Source: Poronia punctata (lineage: Eukaryota; Ascomycota; Sordariomycetes; Xylariales; Xylariaceae). Taken from it: DNA of 18,911 nucleotides. How positions within the stretch are numbered: the first letter of the stretch is position 1; the number at the start of each line of letters is the position of its first letter. Both the position numbers and the translations under genes were made by a program. The stretch lies in the NCBI GenBank assembly GCA_022579005.1, contig MU401883.1, positions 1 to 18,911 on the forward strand. Direction: 5' to 3'. The notes below the pieces were generated by a model. It was not told where the DNA came from and made no database searches. It worked only from the letters and a program-made list of their open reading frames with translations. This document shows positions 1 to 9,545 of the stretch, one piece after another.

Positions 1-355
1 AGTTTAATAAAATATAGTTTTATAACTTAAAAAAAACTTATAAGTATATTAGTTAAAAAATAATATAATATAAGTTTATTAAAGTTAAACTAATACTAAT
101 ATTATTTTTTAATAAACTTTTAAATAATAAAATTAAAAATATTTTAAGTTATAAAATATTGCTTAATACGCTACTAGCAATAAAAAAAACTAAAAGTACG
201 CTTAAACTAATTAAAAGCTTAAATAGCTTTTTATAAGCTTATAAGTTAAAAATAAGTATAATATAAAAGTAAGTAAAGCTATTTAAAAACTTATAATATT
301 AGCAATAAAAACTTATAACTTTTAAAAATACGCTAAAGCTTTTTAAGCAAAAAAA

Positions 356-900
356 ATAGCATAATTAAAAACTTAAATAATAAAGTAGTATATTAGTAGT
401 ATTTAAAAAAAAAATATAAAGTATAAAGCAAAAACTATAAAAGTTAAGTATACTAAAAAAAACGCTATAAGTTAATATTAATAAGTAGCTTAAATAAAAA
501 ATAGCTATTTTAAAGCGTTTAAGCTTATAAAGTAATATAGTAAAGTATTAAAATATAACTTTAAATGCTTAATTATATTTAATAATAAAAAAAAAAGCTT
601 TAAAGTATTAAAAAAACTTTTATAATGCTTTAAAGCACTTTAACACTTTTAATATATAACTTAAAAAAAAGCAGGACAAAGCTTTTAAAAAAAAGGCACA
701 AAGCTTAAATGCTTTTAATATAAAAAAGCTAAAAATAAAAAGAAAATATACTTAGTAAAAACCTTTAAAACAAGTTAAAAAAAGCAAAAAACTTTATAGA
801 TTTTTACTTTATAACAAAGCTAAAAAAAGCAATTAGCATATATTTGCAACACTTATATATAGTAAAAATATAATTATAATACTAAATAACAATAATAAGT
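356..900 (+). pseudogene. Ty1/copia integrase core remnant
   Basis: Retroviral-type integrase catalyses insertion of element cDNA into the genome using a D,D-35-E triad. In the frame starting at 356 a stretch ending FNNKKKSF (578-601) fits the copia pattern S-D-N-G-x-E-F, with Asp read as Asn and Gly/Glu as Lys. In the next phase, QDKAFKKKA (672-698) fits the Q-D/N-G-x-S/A-E-R segment that carries the catalytic Glu, here Lys at 687-689. The two catalytic codons are 106 nt apart, against 108 nt for D-35-E, so a net 2-nt loss between them would explain the phase change. The first Asp and the zinc-binding HHCC part upstream were not recognised. From about 700 to 950 the frame is too decayed to read. 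The call leans on position directly upstream of a certain RT. Confidence 0.6.
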
Positions 901-1079
901 ATTAAAAATCTTTTTTAAAAATATTTTTTTTAAATTAATTAAAAGTAATTTACTAAGAGGATTAAAAATATAAAACTTTATATGCTGTGTTTATAGCAGC
1001 AGTAAAGCAAATAAAAATAAAACGTTTAAGTGCTTTTTTAAAAAAGAAAATTTACTAAAATAACTTAGTAAAGCTAAAA

Positions 1080-1905
1080 CTTAAGCATTAAAAAAACTTT
1101 ATAACGCATTTGCTAAGAAAGTATTTTAAAAAAAGCACAAAAAAAAAGCTAAATTAAATACTTATACTTAACGTTATAAAATAGATTTTATATAAAAATG
1201 TAATAAGTAGGCTATTGCTATTAAAATAGGTATTTGCTTATAAGTTTAATAAAAAAAGGTATTTTATAAACTATAAAGCTAAACTAGTAGTAAAAAAAAA
1301 TTAATAAGCAACTAATACTTTTTAGTTAACTTATATAGCTACTTTTGCTACTTTAACTTTTTAATTAGTTATAATAATAGTAGCTTACTTTAGTTTTAAA
1401 TGTAAATAGTATAATATTAAAAGTGCGTTTTTTAACGTAAGTAAAAAAAGTAAAAAGCTAGTAGTGTATAATATGCTTAATAGTATAAAAAAGCATTTTA
1501 ATAAGGTTATATTACTTTTAAAAGCATTATATAGTTTAAAAGACTTGCTTTTTTTTTAGTATAAAGAATTTTTAAGTACGCTAATAAAACTTAGTTTTAT
1601 ATTTTTTAAAAAGAAACTTTGCTTGTTTTATAGTAAAGACTGCTAAATACTAGTAGTTTTTTATATAAACAATTTTCTAGTACTATACTTAAAGTTTTAT
1701 AAAGTATAAGCATTTTAAGTAACTTAAAGTATTAAATAAGCATATAAAATTAAAAACTAAGAAAACATTGCATAGTTTTTTAAAATTAAGGTAATAAAAG
1801 ATAAAAAAAAAAAAACAATTTCTTTACTATATAATTAATATATTAAAAAAGTAGCTAAGCGTTATAATCTAGCTAATAAAAGCTAAACACTATATATATT
1901 ACTAC
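1080..1905 (+). pseudogene. Ty1/copia reverse transcriptase domain, inactivated
   Basis: RNA-dependent DNA polymerase of the element (RVT_2-type). In one uninterrupted phase I read: the linker His-Trp region (His at 1086, Trp now TAA at 1089); VFAYKF then KAKLVVKKN (1275-1301), matching the copia KARLVxRGD block; YNIKSAFFN (1410-1436), where the first catalytic Asp is Asn at 1413-1415; KALYSLK (1521-1541), the KALYGLK block; YINN (1662-1673), the YVDD active site with both Asp codons changed to Asn (AAC, AAT); and FFKIKVIKD then YIKKVAKRYNLANKS up to about 1883, the thumb/connection region. Spacing between blocks is normal for the family, so decay was by substitution rather than deletion. In-frame stops are TAA or TAG. 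Without the catalytic aspartates the domain could not function even if the stops were read through. Confidence 0.9.
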
Positions 1906-1949
1906 TTTATAAGAAATTAAAAAAGTTTAAAAGCATAGCAACAAAAGCG

Positions 1950-2626
1950 TAAATCAAGGCATATTAAAAGCGCATAAAATTAATTATATATATAGTAATT
2001 ATAATAAAAGCAAACATATTATATATTATATTACTTTTATTAAAGTTTTTAACTAACCTAGGTTTAAAGTATTTAGTTATAGCAAATTAAGTTATTAAGT
2101 ATTTATATTATACTAAAAAGCTAAAAATAGTAATAAACTATTTTTTTAGTAGCTTATAAGCACTAGTAATAGTAAAAAATGCGTTTTTTGCTAATAATTT
2201 AAAAATATAGCAATTCTTTTATAAATATTTAATAAGTTTATAAAAAGGCCTAATTATTTAAAAAGCATATTAATAGAATATAGTTTTTACTTTTACTACA
2301 AAAGCAAAGTTAATAGTTTTAAAACTAATAAGTAAAGAGGCTATAGCACTAAAGCGTTTAATAGCTAATATAAAGCTTAATTTTAACTAAAATTAAAAGA
2401 TTTATTTTAATAATATATAAGCAATTTGCTTAGTAGTAAAAAATAAAAAATATATTAGTACTTAATTAAAATATATTAATATATAAAACGTATAAATATA
2501 TAAGCAATATTAAAAAGGCTTATTTAAAATTAAGTATATAGTAATAGCTAATATGCTAGCTAACAAACTTACTAAAAACTTATTTTAAAAAGCGTTTAAA
2601 CATTTTAAATTACTATTAAATTTATA
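1950..2626 (+). pseudogene. Ty1/copia RNase H domain and C-terminus
   Basis: RNase H removes the RNA strand during cDNA synthesis. It continues the RT frame. The connection motif FLTNLGLKYL (2046-2075) matches the fungal FLTNPGPEHL-type block. It is followed by the ANNLK region near 2187, a T-rich motif FTFTTKAKLIVLKLISKEA (about 2289-2345) matching the TTSTTEAELLAL block, and NNIxAICLV matching the DNQ-A-I catalytic Asp segment. Then come KYISTxLKYINI (2448-2483), equivalent to the S/T-K-H-I-D-I block, and MLANKLTKNL (2553-2582), the MxADGLTKxL signature. The last recognisable residues are LLLNL, ending at 2624, followed by TAA. This end fixes the strand and the 3' limit of pol. Confidence 0.9.
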
Positions 2627-2650
2627 ACAAATTTTAATACTACTACTTAA

Positions 2651-2830
2651 AATAGGAAATTAACCTTAAAGGGTAATAAAGCATTGCACTTTAATTAAAA
2701 AAAAGCGTAAGCATTAAAAGTTTGTTATAAGACTTTAATATTTATATTTAAACTAGCTAAGCAAGACTACTTAAAAATAATAAATAATAAATAAGCATAA
2801 AACAAAACTAATCTAATTTTTTTTAAAAGC
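2651..2830 (+). other. post-pol segment, possible start of copia 3' LTR
   Basis: A 3' LTR is expected just downstream of pol. The stretch holds AAAGGGTAATAAAG near 2668 and, after an A-run at about 2697-2703, a TGTTATAAGAC at about 2723. LTRs commonly begin TG after a purine-rich tract, so either could mark the edge, but no second LTR is present for comparison and the boundary is a guess. The bases around 2,755-2,860 keep more C/G than the pol region. Confidence 0.25.
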
Positions 2831-3260
2831 CCTCTTGCTTTTTACCCTTTTTTTTTACTTTTTTTTTTTAAGTATTAGTAGCACGCTGCTAACTTTAACT
2901 ACTATAAGCTTTATAAGCATTATAACTATTACTATAAGCTTTTTGCTAAAAAGTGCTAAAATTATAAAAGCTAATAGTAGCATTTTAAGCTAAAATAAGC
3001 TTTTTATTGTTTGCTATAAGCTTGTTAAGCTTTGCGTTTTTAACTTTATAACTTTTTAGCTTAAGCATTTAAAATATAATATTTTACATTTTTTTTAAAA
3101 ATACTTGCTGCTAAATATTTTTTTTAAAATAAAAGTAGATAATGCGCTAGTAAAAATTATTATAACGCTTGTTTAAAGTATTAATATACCTATATAACTT
3201 TTTTACTTTTTAAAATAAAGTTAAATACTTATAAGCATTAAAAATAAAAGTAAAATATTT
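2830..3260 (-). pseudogene. degenerate unidentified frame, basic C-terminal tail
   Basis: On the minus strand, in codons beginning at coordinates equal to 2 modulo 3, a frame reads from about 3,260 down to 2,830. It has about eleven stops in roughly 143 codons, while the other phases show visibly more. It includes the stop-free run LKSYKVKNAKLNKLIANN (about 3000-3060), a Tyr/Ser/Asn-rich segment QKAYSNSYNAYKAYSS, and near its end a lysine-rich tail KKKSKKKG (about 2838-2867) that resembles a basic nuclear-localisation-type tail. Many stops could be former Gln codons. It is in the same phase as the longer degenerate frame at 4,180-5,810, but the roughly 900 bases between them are full of stops in that phase, so whether they are one gene is open. 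I do not recognise the product. Confidence 0.35.
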
Positions 3261-3688
3261 ATTTAATTTTTAGTAGTTGCTTTTGCTTTAAGTATTTTAA
3301 ATAAAACGTTAGCGTATAGTATAACTTAAGTAAAAAATAAGTAATAAGCTTAGCTAGTAGTATAACGTAAGTAAAAATAGCAATTTAAGTTAGCTATATT
3401 ATAATAACTAATTTTAAAAAATAAATAAACAAAACTATATATTATAGCTAAAAAATAATTAGCATATAAAATATCTTAATAAGCACTTAGTTATAATTTA
3501 AGTATAACCTTTTGCTTTTTTTTATAAATAAAAAAAGCAAGCGTTTTAATTATAGCTTTATTAGCATATAAAAGCTAATTTAAAGTGCATAGCTTTATAT
3601 AATTATAATATAAGATATAATTCTTATTTATATTAAACTTGCTAAACTAAATATTATTATTGCTATTATTATTGCTTTTTTTATTAAA
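3261..3688. other. gene-free AT-rich stretch
   Basis: No recognisable protein remnant. A short patch around 3,590-3,625 keeps TC/GA pairs (AAGATATAATTCTT) and so looks less mutated than its surroundings. Confidence 0.5.
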
Positions 3689-3748
3689 ACTAAAGCTAAT
3701 AAAAATAAAAGTATTTAAACTAAAGCTAATAAAAATAAAAGCATTAAA
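3689..3748 (+). repeat. 30-bp tandem duplication
   Basis: The unit beginning ACTAAAGCTAATAAAAATAA occurs at 3689 and again at 3719, with an exact 30-bp period and only one or two differences in the last bases. Being a multiple of three, it gives a KLKLIKIK-type 10-residue repeat in a short plus-strand open frame (3660-3911). That frame is low complexity and I do not regard it as a gene. Confidence 0.8.
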
Positions 3749-4320
3749 AATAGTTTATAAAACTTGTAGCTATTTATTAAGCATTAAATTTAAACCAGCG
3801 TTAAATAATATATTTAAGCGTTGCTTTAGCGCTTGCTTTTTTTTTACTAGGCTAAAAGCACGTAATAAAACAATATACGCAAAAAAAGGAAACTTTAAAA
3901 GGGAACCTTAACTAAAAACAAAAAAACTGCGCTTAAAAGCTTTTTATAGCTTTTAAGTAATAGCTTTTTTTTTTAGCATAAAAAAAACCTTTTAATAAAA
4001 TAAGCAACTATATAATAAAAGTAAATTAGTATAGTTAAATAAAAAAGCAAGCATTATAATATATTAAAAATGCTTTAACTTACTATGTAAAACTTTTATA
4101 ATAATTTTTACTATAAAAATAAATATAAAGTAAAAAATGTGCTTTTAATTAAAAAATATAATAAGTTGCAGCTTAAAATGCTAACTAAAGCAAAGCACGC
4201 ATTTTCTTTACGCACTAAAGCTTTTTACTACTTTTTAAAGCTAATTAAAAAGTTTGTAATATTAGTAGTTTATCTAGCTGCACTAGTATAGTAAAGAAAT
4301 TAATAACTAAATTAAGTGCT

Positions 4321-4550
4321 ATAAAAAATATTACAGTAAAAATAAAAAAAGTATTTATAGTATTTTTAAGTTGCTTGCTAGCAACCTACATTTTAAGCAA
4401 AAGCATAAAAGCATTTATAGTATATTTAAGTTGCTTACTAGTAACTAACGCTTTAAGTAAAAGTATAAAAATATTTGTAGTATTATTTAGTTGCTTGCTA
4501 GTAATATTTTTATTTACAATATTTTTAAGCTGCTTGCTAGCAGCTTTTTT
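4321..4550 (-). repeat. 60-bp tandem repeat encoding a 20-residue unit
   Basis: Units begin at 4351, 4411 and 4471 with an exact 60-bp period; a shortened fourth unit ends at about 4545 and a decayed partial unit precedes 4351. On the minus strand, in the phase of the surrounding degenerate ORF, each unit reads SKQLKxTxNxF followed by a Leu-rich half (LLLK). On the plus strand the same units give a hydrophobic YLSCLL repeat in a 63-codon open frame. I consider the minus-strand reading the original one because it is in phase with the long degenerate ORF. Confidence 0.85.
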
Positions 4551-4814
4551 TATATTGTTTTGCTAACGTTAACAAATATAATATATTATAAAATTACTTT
4601 TATTTAATAAATTAAATAATAAAGAAATAAGTAACTAAGCTATACGCTTTGCTTGCTATTTAGTACGCTTTAAAGTATAAGCAGCGTTTATATTAGCAAA
4701 AGCATTATATGCAAACACTATACTAAAAGCAACTTTTGCTATTAAAAAAAGCATAAGCGTTATATAAAAAAATAGTAAACTATAAACCTTAGTATAAAAA
4801 ACGCAAAAAGTAAT

Positions 4815-4964
4815 TATAAGCACTTTAAAAGCTTATTTAAGCACAACAACTTTTTTATAAGCATTAAAATTATTATTTAAATACTTATTAGCCTTTATTA
4901 TAAAAGTTTAACTAATAGTAGCAACTTTTAAATAAGCATTTATATTATTATTAAAATGCTTATT
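4815..4964 (-). repeat. two 75-bp coding repeats with internal dyad
   Basis: In the minus-strand degenerate ORF, NKHFNNNINAYLKV (from 4964) recurs as NKYLNNNFNAYKKV (from 4889), exactly 75 bases or 25 residues later. The conserved core is also close to palindromic at the DNA level: AATAAGCATTT at 4931 pairs with AAATGCTTATT ending at about 4964. Confidence 0.7.
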
Positions 4965-5810
4965 TTTTAATACTTGCTTTATAAAGCTTTTTTTATAACG
5001 TAATTAGTTTTGCTTCTTTTTAAATAGCAAGCTAAAAACTATATTAAACGTAAGCATAAAATGCTTTAATAAAGGCAAACTTATAATTAAAATAAGTTAA
5101 ACAAGCATTATAAATAATATAAAAAAGCTTGCAAGCATACTAGCTTTATTTTTTTTATAATAAAGTATTGTAAGAGCTAAGTTACGTTTACTTATGCTAT
5201 AAAAGTTTTTTATATAGGCCTAGGCTAAAAAAGCAGTAGGATTTTTTATATTAAAGTTTATATTTGCATGCTTAGCTATAGCTTAAAACTTTTTTTTTAA
5301 CTAATAAATTATTTATATACTAAAAATAAGTTTAAATTTTGTATTATATACTATAAAATAGCGTAGCAAGCATTAAACAAGAAAAAAAATGCGTATATTA
5401 CTTACTTTATAATTAAAAAGTATAACAACGTTTTAAATACTTTAAAAATTAATTAAAAACTAATGCTTACGCGCTAAAAAATAGTAATAAGTATATAAGA
5501 TAAAAAAATATAAAGGCAAGAATATAAAAAAAAAAAAGTTAAAAAATTTAAAAAAGTATTTAAGCTTATAAAGGTATTAGCGTAAGTAAAGTAAACAAAC
5601 AGCAAATATAATTAAGTACTATAATATAATATAAAATACTTAAAAGTACCTAGTTTAAATATAAGTATATTTAACGTATTTATAAGCTTTTATAAACAAC
5701 AAGGTATTAAAGTACTTAATTATTTTAACTTATTTTAACTACTATATATTATAATGCATTTTTAAATACGTACTTATATTTAAAAAAAACTTAAAGATTG
5801 CTAGCATTTA

Positions 5811-6310
5811 TATAATTACTAGCACTTTACAATTATTATAACGTATTTTAAATATATAAACATATTTAAAAATCAGTTTACATATGCTAATATTATTATT
5901 TTATTTATAACAATTTCTTTTTATTTACTTATATTATCTTGCTAGTTAACATTTAAAGCTGTTTATAATAGTTAGCTTTAAATAGGAGGTATATAACAAA
6001 TAAAGCATATAACCTAAATCTAAAAGTATTAAAAGTACTTTAAGTAACTAAGTATATAGTAACCTTATTTTAAATAAAGTAAAATACGCTGCGCATATTT
6101 TAAACTATTATATAATATATACCTATACCTAAAAGGTACTAAAAATATATAAAGCACCTTAGACCTAGTTAGATACTTTTATAAATATAGTTAATTATAT
6201 TACATTTTTAAGCGTATAGTTTTACCTTTAATGCTTTGCACCTATTCTAATCCACTTTATTTGCTGCAACTCATTGTTAGAGTTTATTAATAATTTTTAT
6301 ATTAAAACTT
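5811..6310. other. less mutated gene-free spacer
   Basis: This stretch keeps more sequence contexts that are almost missing elsewhere: ATCAG near 5873, AATAGGAGGTATA near 5982, AAATCTAAAAG near 6017, ATTCTAATCCAC near 6245 and CAACTCATTGTTAGAG near 6267. No open frame or RNA gene was recognised. It lies just upstream of the 5' end of the minus-strand degenerate ORF, so it could be that gene's flank or a unique-sequence gap between two insertions. Confidence 0.4.
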
Positions 6311-8242
6311 TTATATAGCTTTTGCTTTAATGCAGTTTTACTTTATATTATAACCTTTATAGTATTACTTTTATTAATTATATATATATTATAACCTTTG
6401 CTTTTATTTAGCATATTATATATATAATAGTTTACTTAGTTAAATATTTATTATAATTTTAATTTTAATATAATATAAATTTTAAATTATTACTATTAAA
6501 GTATTTATTTATATTTATTTATATAAACTTTTTAATATAACTTTTTATTTACGCTAATATTTATTTAAATTATTTTATAACTATTATAATATTTAACTTA
6601 TTAATTATATTTATATTATAATTATTGCATATATTTAGCTTACTTAATAATATAATCTTTTTAGTATTATAGCTAGCTTTTATATATAAGTACTTATTAT
6701 TTAAGCATATTTATACCTAGGCCTTTATATATATTTAAATTACTAAGCTTTTTAGTTATAAAGCTTTATTTAATATTATAAGTATATAATAAGTAGCTAG
6801 TTTATTAGTATTTTTAAAATTAAGTTTTTTGCTTAGCTTAGTACGCTAGCTTATTTATTAGTTGCTTTTTTTTACTATATTAGTTTAAATTTATTTAAAA
6901 AATTTTAGCGTTATTTTAAGTATTTAGTATTTAAATTTATAGTTGCTACTTATTTTTATTAATATATATTATACTTTATTAAAAACTAAATATTTATAAG
7001 CACAATAAATATTTAATTTTTTACCCTTTTTATAAACTTTTATATTTATTTATATATTACTTTTTTACTAGTATATATATATATTTAGTTTAGTATACTT
7101 TTATAACCTAAATATTTTTTATATATAGCTTTTTTATATTTTTTATTTATTTTAGTATAATATATAATATATAATATTTAAAATATACTTTTAATTATTA
7201 TTAATAATTAAAGTATATTGTTAATAAATACCTTTATATTTATTATTATATATAATATTTAATATTATTATTAAAGTTTTTTAATATATTTTAGTTTAAC
7301 TTTAAACCTTAAGCTTATTTACTACTAACTATATTAAATTTATAAAATTATTTTTATAATATTTTTTTTTATAATTAGCTTAATTTTTTGCTTTATTGCT
7401 AATATATTTAGCATTTTTTTAATTACTATATATATATATATTAGTTTATTTATAACTACTAGTATATAAAAATTATAAAGATTATATAATCTTTTTTAGT
7501 ACTATGCTTATTTTAAATATTAAATAAATTTATTGCTACTAAAAAAAAAAAAGTAATAATAATTTACTATGCTTTATAAGCAAGTAGCAAGCTTAAATTT
7601 TTACTTTTACGTTGTTTTAAGCTTTGCTACTGCTATAATTGTATTTAATTTACTTATAATCTTTTATTTTATTAATTTTTACTAACCTTTTTAAAGTTTT
7701 TACTAGCATTTTTAATATAGTTTATATTTTAGTTTTGTTTTATTATATAGTAGTAAATATTTATAAAAATAGTTTTTTTTATTTTATCTTTTTTTTTTAA
7801 TTATTATTATTTTTTTAGCTTTATTTTTAAGTTATTTAAAATAATCTTGTTTAACTTTTTTTTTACTTATTACTATATATAGTTAATACTTTATAACTTT
7901 TTATTAGCTTATTTGTTTAATTTTTAACTTAAAATAATAATTACTTTATATTACTGCTTTATATTATACTAAATGTTATACTATATTTACTTACTTTATT
8001 TAATTTTAATTAACTTAGTAATTTAAGCTTAACTACTATTTTTTGTTTATTTTTATTTATAGCTAATATATATATAAATATGCATTTTTTTAATAACTAT
8101 ACTACTTTATTATATTTAACCTATTTTTTTTATTTTATTAATTACTTTTTACTTATACTTAAAAATATATTTAGCTTTTTACTTAAAAATTATTAACTTT
8201 ATTTTAATAATACTTTATTTTTTAAACTTGCTACTTTTAAGC

Positions 8243-8243
<1 letters not shown>
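6311..8243. other. T-rich degenerate stretch without recognised gene
   Basis: The plus strand is markedly T-rich, which would fit an A-rich former coding strand on the minus side. The minus phase with codon starts equal to 2 modulo 3 is somewhat poorer in stops between about 7,440 and 6,600 (for example KVYKKGKKLNIYCAYKYLVF near 6970-7040), but not enough to call a gene. Short TA runs occur near 7,070 and 7,430. Confidence 0.3.

Positions 8244-8284
<41 letters not shown>
8244..8284 (+). repeat. (TAA)13 microsatellite
   Basis: Thirteen uninterrupted TAA triplets. The tract grows directly out of the GCTTAATAA motif that recurs in each unit of the adjoining 39-bp array, so it probably arose by slippage inside one such unit. 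Confidence 0.95.
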
Positions 8285-8288
<4 letters not shown>

Positions 8289-8900
8289 ATTTTTTAAACT
8301 AGCTTTTTTTAAGCTTAATAAGAAAATATTTTTTAAACTTGCTTTTTTTAGGCCTAATAAAAGCTAGTTTTTTAAACTTGCTTTTTTTAAGCTTAATAAA
8401 GGCTAATTTTTTAAACCTGCCCCTTTTAAGCCTAATAAAAGCTAGTTTTTTAAACTAGCTTTTTTTAGGCTTAATAAAGGCTAATTTTTTTAACCTGCCC
8501 CTTTTAAGCCTAATAAAAGCTAGTTTTTTAAACTAGCTTTTTTTAGGCCTAATAAAGGCTAGTTTTTTAAACTAGCCCTTTTTAAGCTTAATAAAAGCTA
8601 GTTTTTTAAACTTGCTTTTTTTATGCTTAATAAAAGCTAATCTTTTAAACCTGCCCTTTTTAGGCCTAATAAAAGGCAATTTTTTAAACTTGCCTTTTTT
8701 AGGCCTAATAAAGGCTAGTTTTTTAAACTTGCTTTTTTTATGCTTAATAAAGGCTAATTTTTTAAATCTGCCTTTTTAGGCCTAATAAAAGGTAATTTTT
8801 TAAACTTACTTTTTTTAAGCTTAATAAAGGCTAGTCTTTTAAACCTAGGCCTAATAAAAGGACATTTACTAAACCTGCTTTTTTTAAGCCTAATAAAAAA
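8285..8900 (-). repeat. 39-bp tandem repeat array, about 15 units
   Basis: The landmark TAATAA recurs at 8316, 8355, 8394, 8433, 8472, 8511, 8550, 8589, 8628, 8667, 8706 and 8745 at exactly 39-bp steps, then at 8783 (38), 8822 (39), 8852 (30) and 8891 (39). A typical unit is a T-run, AAACTTGC or AAACTAGC, a second T-run, AGGCCTAATAAA and GGCTAG. Being divisible by three, the units keep one minus-strand phase: a basic 13-residue repeat of the form KKGRFKKLAFIRP, interrupted by few stops until the 38-bp unit shifts phase. Units differ mainly at C/T and G/A positions. The phasing suggests a former repetitive protein-coding region. It is not a CRISPR array, since there are no unique spacers. Confidence 0.9.
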
Positions 8901-9164
8901 CTATTACTGCTTACTTTACTAATATTTAATAAGTAATATAATTATAAGCTTTTATAAATAAAATAAAAAAAAAACTTATATTATAATAAAGTAGTTTAAA
9001 TATAAAATAATAAAAAATTAAAGTATATATAAAATAAAAAGTAATTAAAGTAAACAATAATAATTTTTTTTAAAAATTTATTAGCTTTAATTATTAGCTA
9101 AGTAATAATATACTTGCTTTACATGCTGCTTTTATTATTATTGTTTTTAAAGATAATATATTTT
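8901..9164. other. spacer between two repeat arrays
   Basis: AT-rich sequence with no repeat unit or gene recognised. Confidence 0.4.
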
Positions 9165-9545
9165 TTAAAAATAATAGTAATAATATATTTTTTAAACAAA
9201 ACTACTTTATTAGTTTTAATAATATATTTTTTAAACGCAACCTTTTTATTGCTTTTAATAATATATTTTTAAATAATAATAGTAGCAATACTTTTTTTAA
9301 ATACAACCTTTTTATTATTTTAAATAATATACTTTTAAAAAATAATAGTAATAATACTTTTTTTAAATACAACCTTTTTATTACTTTAAATAATATACTT
9401 TTAAAAAATAATAATAATAATATATTTTTTAAATAAAACGCTTTAGTTAGTTTTAATAACATATTTTTTAAATATAATAGCTTTATTGTTTTAAAAAATA
9501 TATTTTTTAAATACAATAGCTTTATTATTTTAAATAGTTTACTTT
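9165..9545 (-). repeat. 39-bp and 66-bp tandem repeat array
   Basis: ACGCAACC/ATACAACC landmarks lie at 9235, 9301 and 9367, a 66-bp period. On both sides the unit shortens to about 39 bp around the motif TATTTTTTAAATACAATAGC. The minus strand holds an ATG-to-stop frame (9516-9202, 104 codons) made of alternating 13-residue (YLKNILLKLIKAF-like) and 22-residue (YLKKVLLLL plus FFKSILFKIIKRL) units. The Leu/Phe excess is what mutated Pro/Ser codons would give. The shared 39-bp size and T-run plus AAA core suggest kinship with the array at 8,285-8,900. I treat the open frame as a chance survivor in a coding-type repeat, not a functional gene. Confidence 0.75.

Larger units (their letters stand above)
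1..2650 (+). mobile_element. RIP-degraded Ty1/copia LTR retrotransposon, 5' end outside the window
   Basis: Order of recognisable parts is integrase, linker, reverse transcriptase, RNase H, which is the Ty1/copia order (integrase before RT). Codons starting at positions divisible by 3 can be followed without an indel from about 951 to 2,626. The integrase part upstream is partly in another phase, so at least one small indel lies between about 600 and 670. The element is dead: many in-frame TAA/TAG lie where related fungal copia proteins have Gln, Trp or Arg, and Asp codons of both RT catalytic motifs now read Asn. The Gag, protease and 5' LTR would lie to the left of base 1. The 3' LTR should start shortly after 2,650 but I could not delimit it. 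The family assignment is secure; the exact clade is not. Confidence 0.88.
4180..5810 (-). pseudogene. long degenerate repeat-containing ORF of unknown product
   Basis: On the minus strand a single phase (codon starts equal to 2 modulo 3) can be followed from about 5,807 to 4,180 with no indel. I counted about 21 stops in the 446 codons from 5,520 to 4,180, fewer than half what I would expect for this base composition, and all are TAA or TAG. Stop-free runs include KKNKASMLASFFILFIMLV (near 5100-5155) and AKVAFSIVFAYNAFANINAA (near 4680-4740). The 5' part is Phe-rich, as expected if Ser/Pro codons were mutated. The 3' part holds 20- and 25-residue tandem repeats. An ATG at 5807 directly follows an in-frame TAA and could be the old start, but the true start is uncertain. 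It may be a Gag-like or accessory ORF of a transposon, or a repeated host gene; no motif I know identifies it. Confidence 0.5.

Noticed and set aside
3660..3911. 83-codon plus-strand open frame
   Set aside because: Low-complexity Leu/Lys/Ile peptide caused by a 30-bp duplication; no motif and no sign of an intact gene in the surrounding mutated DNA.
4375..4566. 63-codon plus-strand open frame with hydrophobic YLSCLL repeats, resembling a small membrane protein
   Set aside because: It is the opposite-strand shadow of a 60-bp repeat that fits the long minus-strand degenerate ORF better; the hydrophobicity follows from the T-rich composition.
4868..4883. Minus-strand YLNN resembling a mutated YLDD RT motif
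   Set aside because: It lies inside a 25-residue tandem repeat (NKYLNNNFNAY) with no other RT motifs around it.
8285..8900. CRISPR-like regular repeats
   Set aside because: The 39-bp units are contiguous with no unique spacers, no cas genes are present, and the context is eukaryotic.
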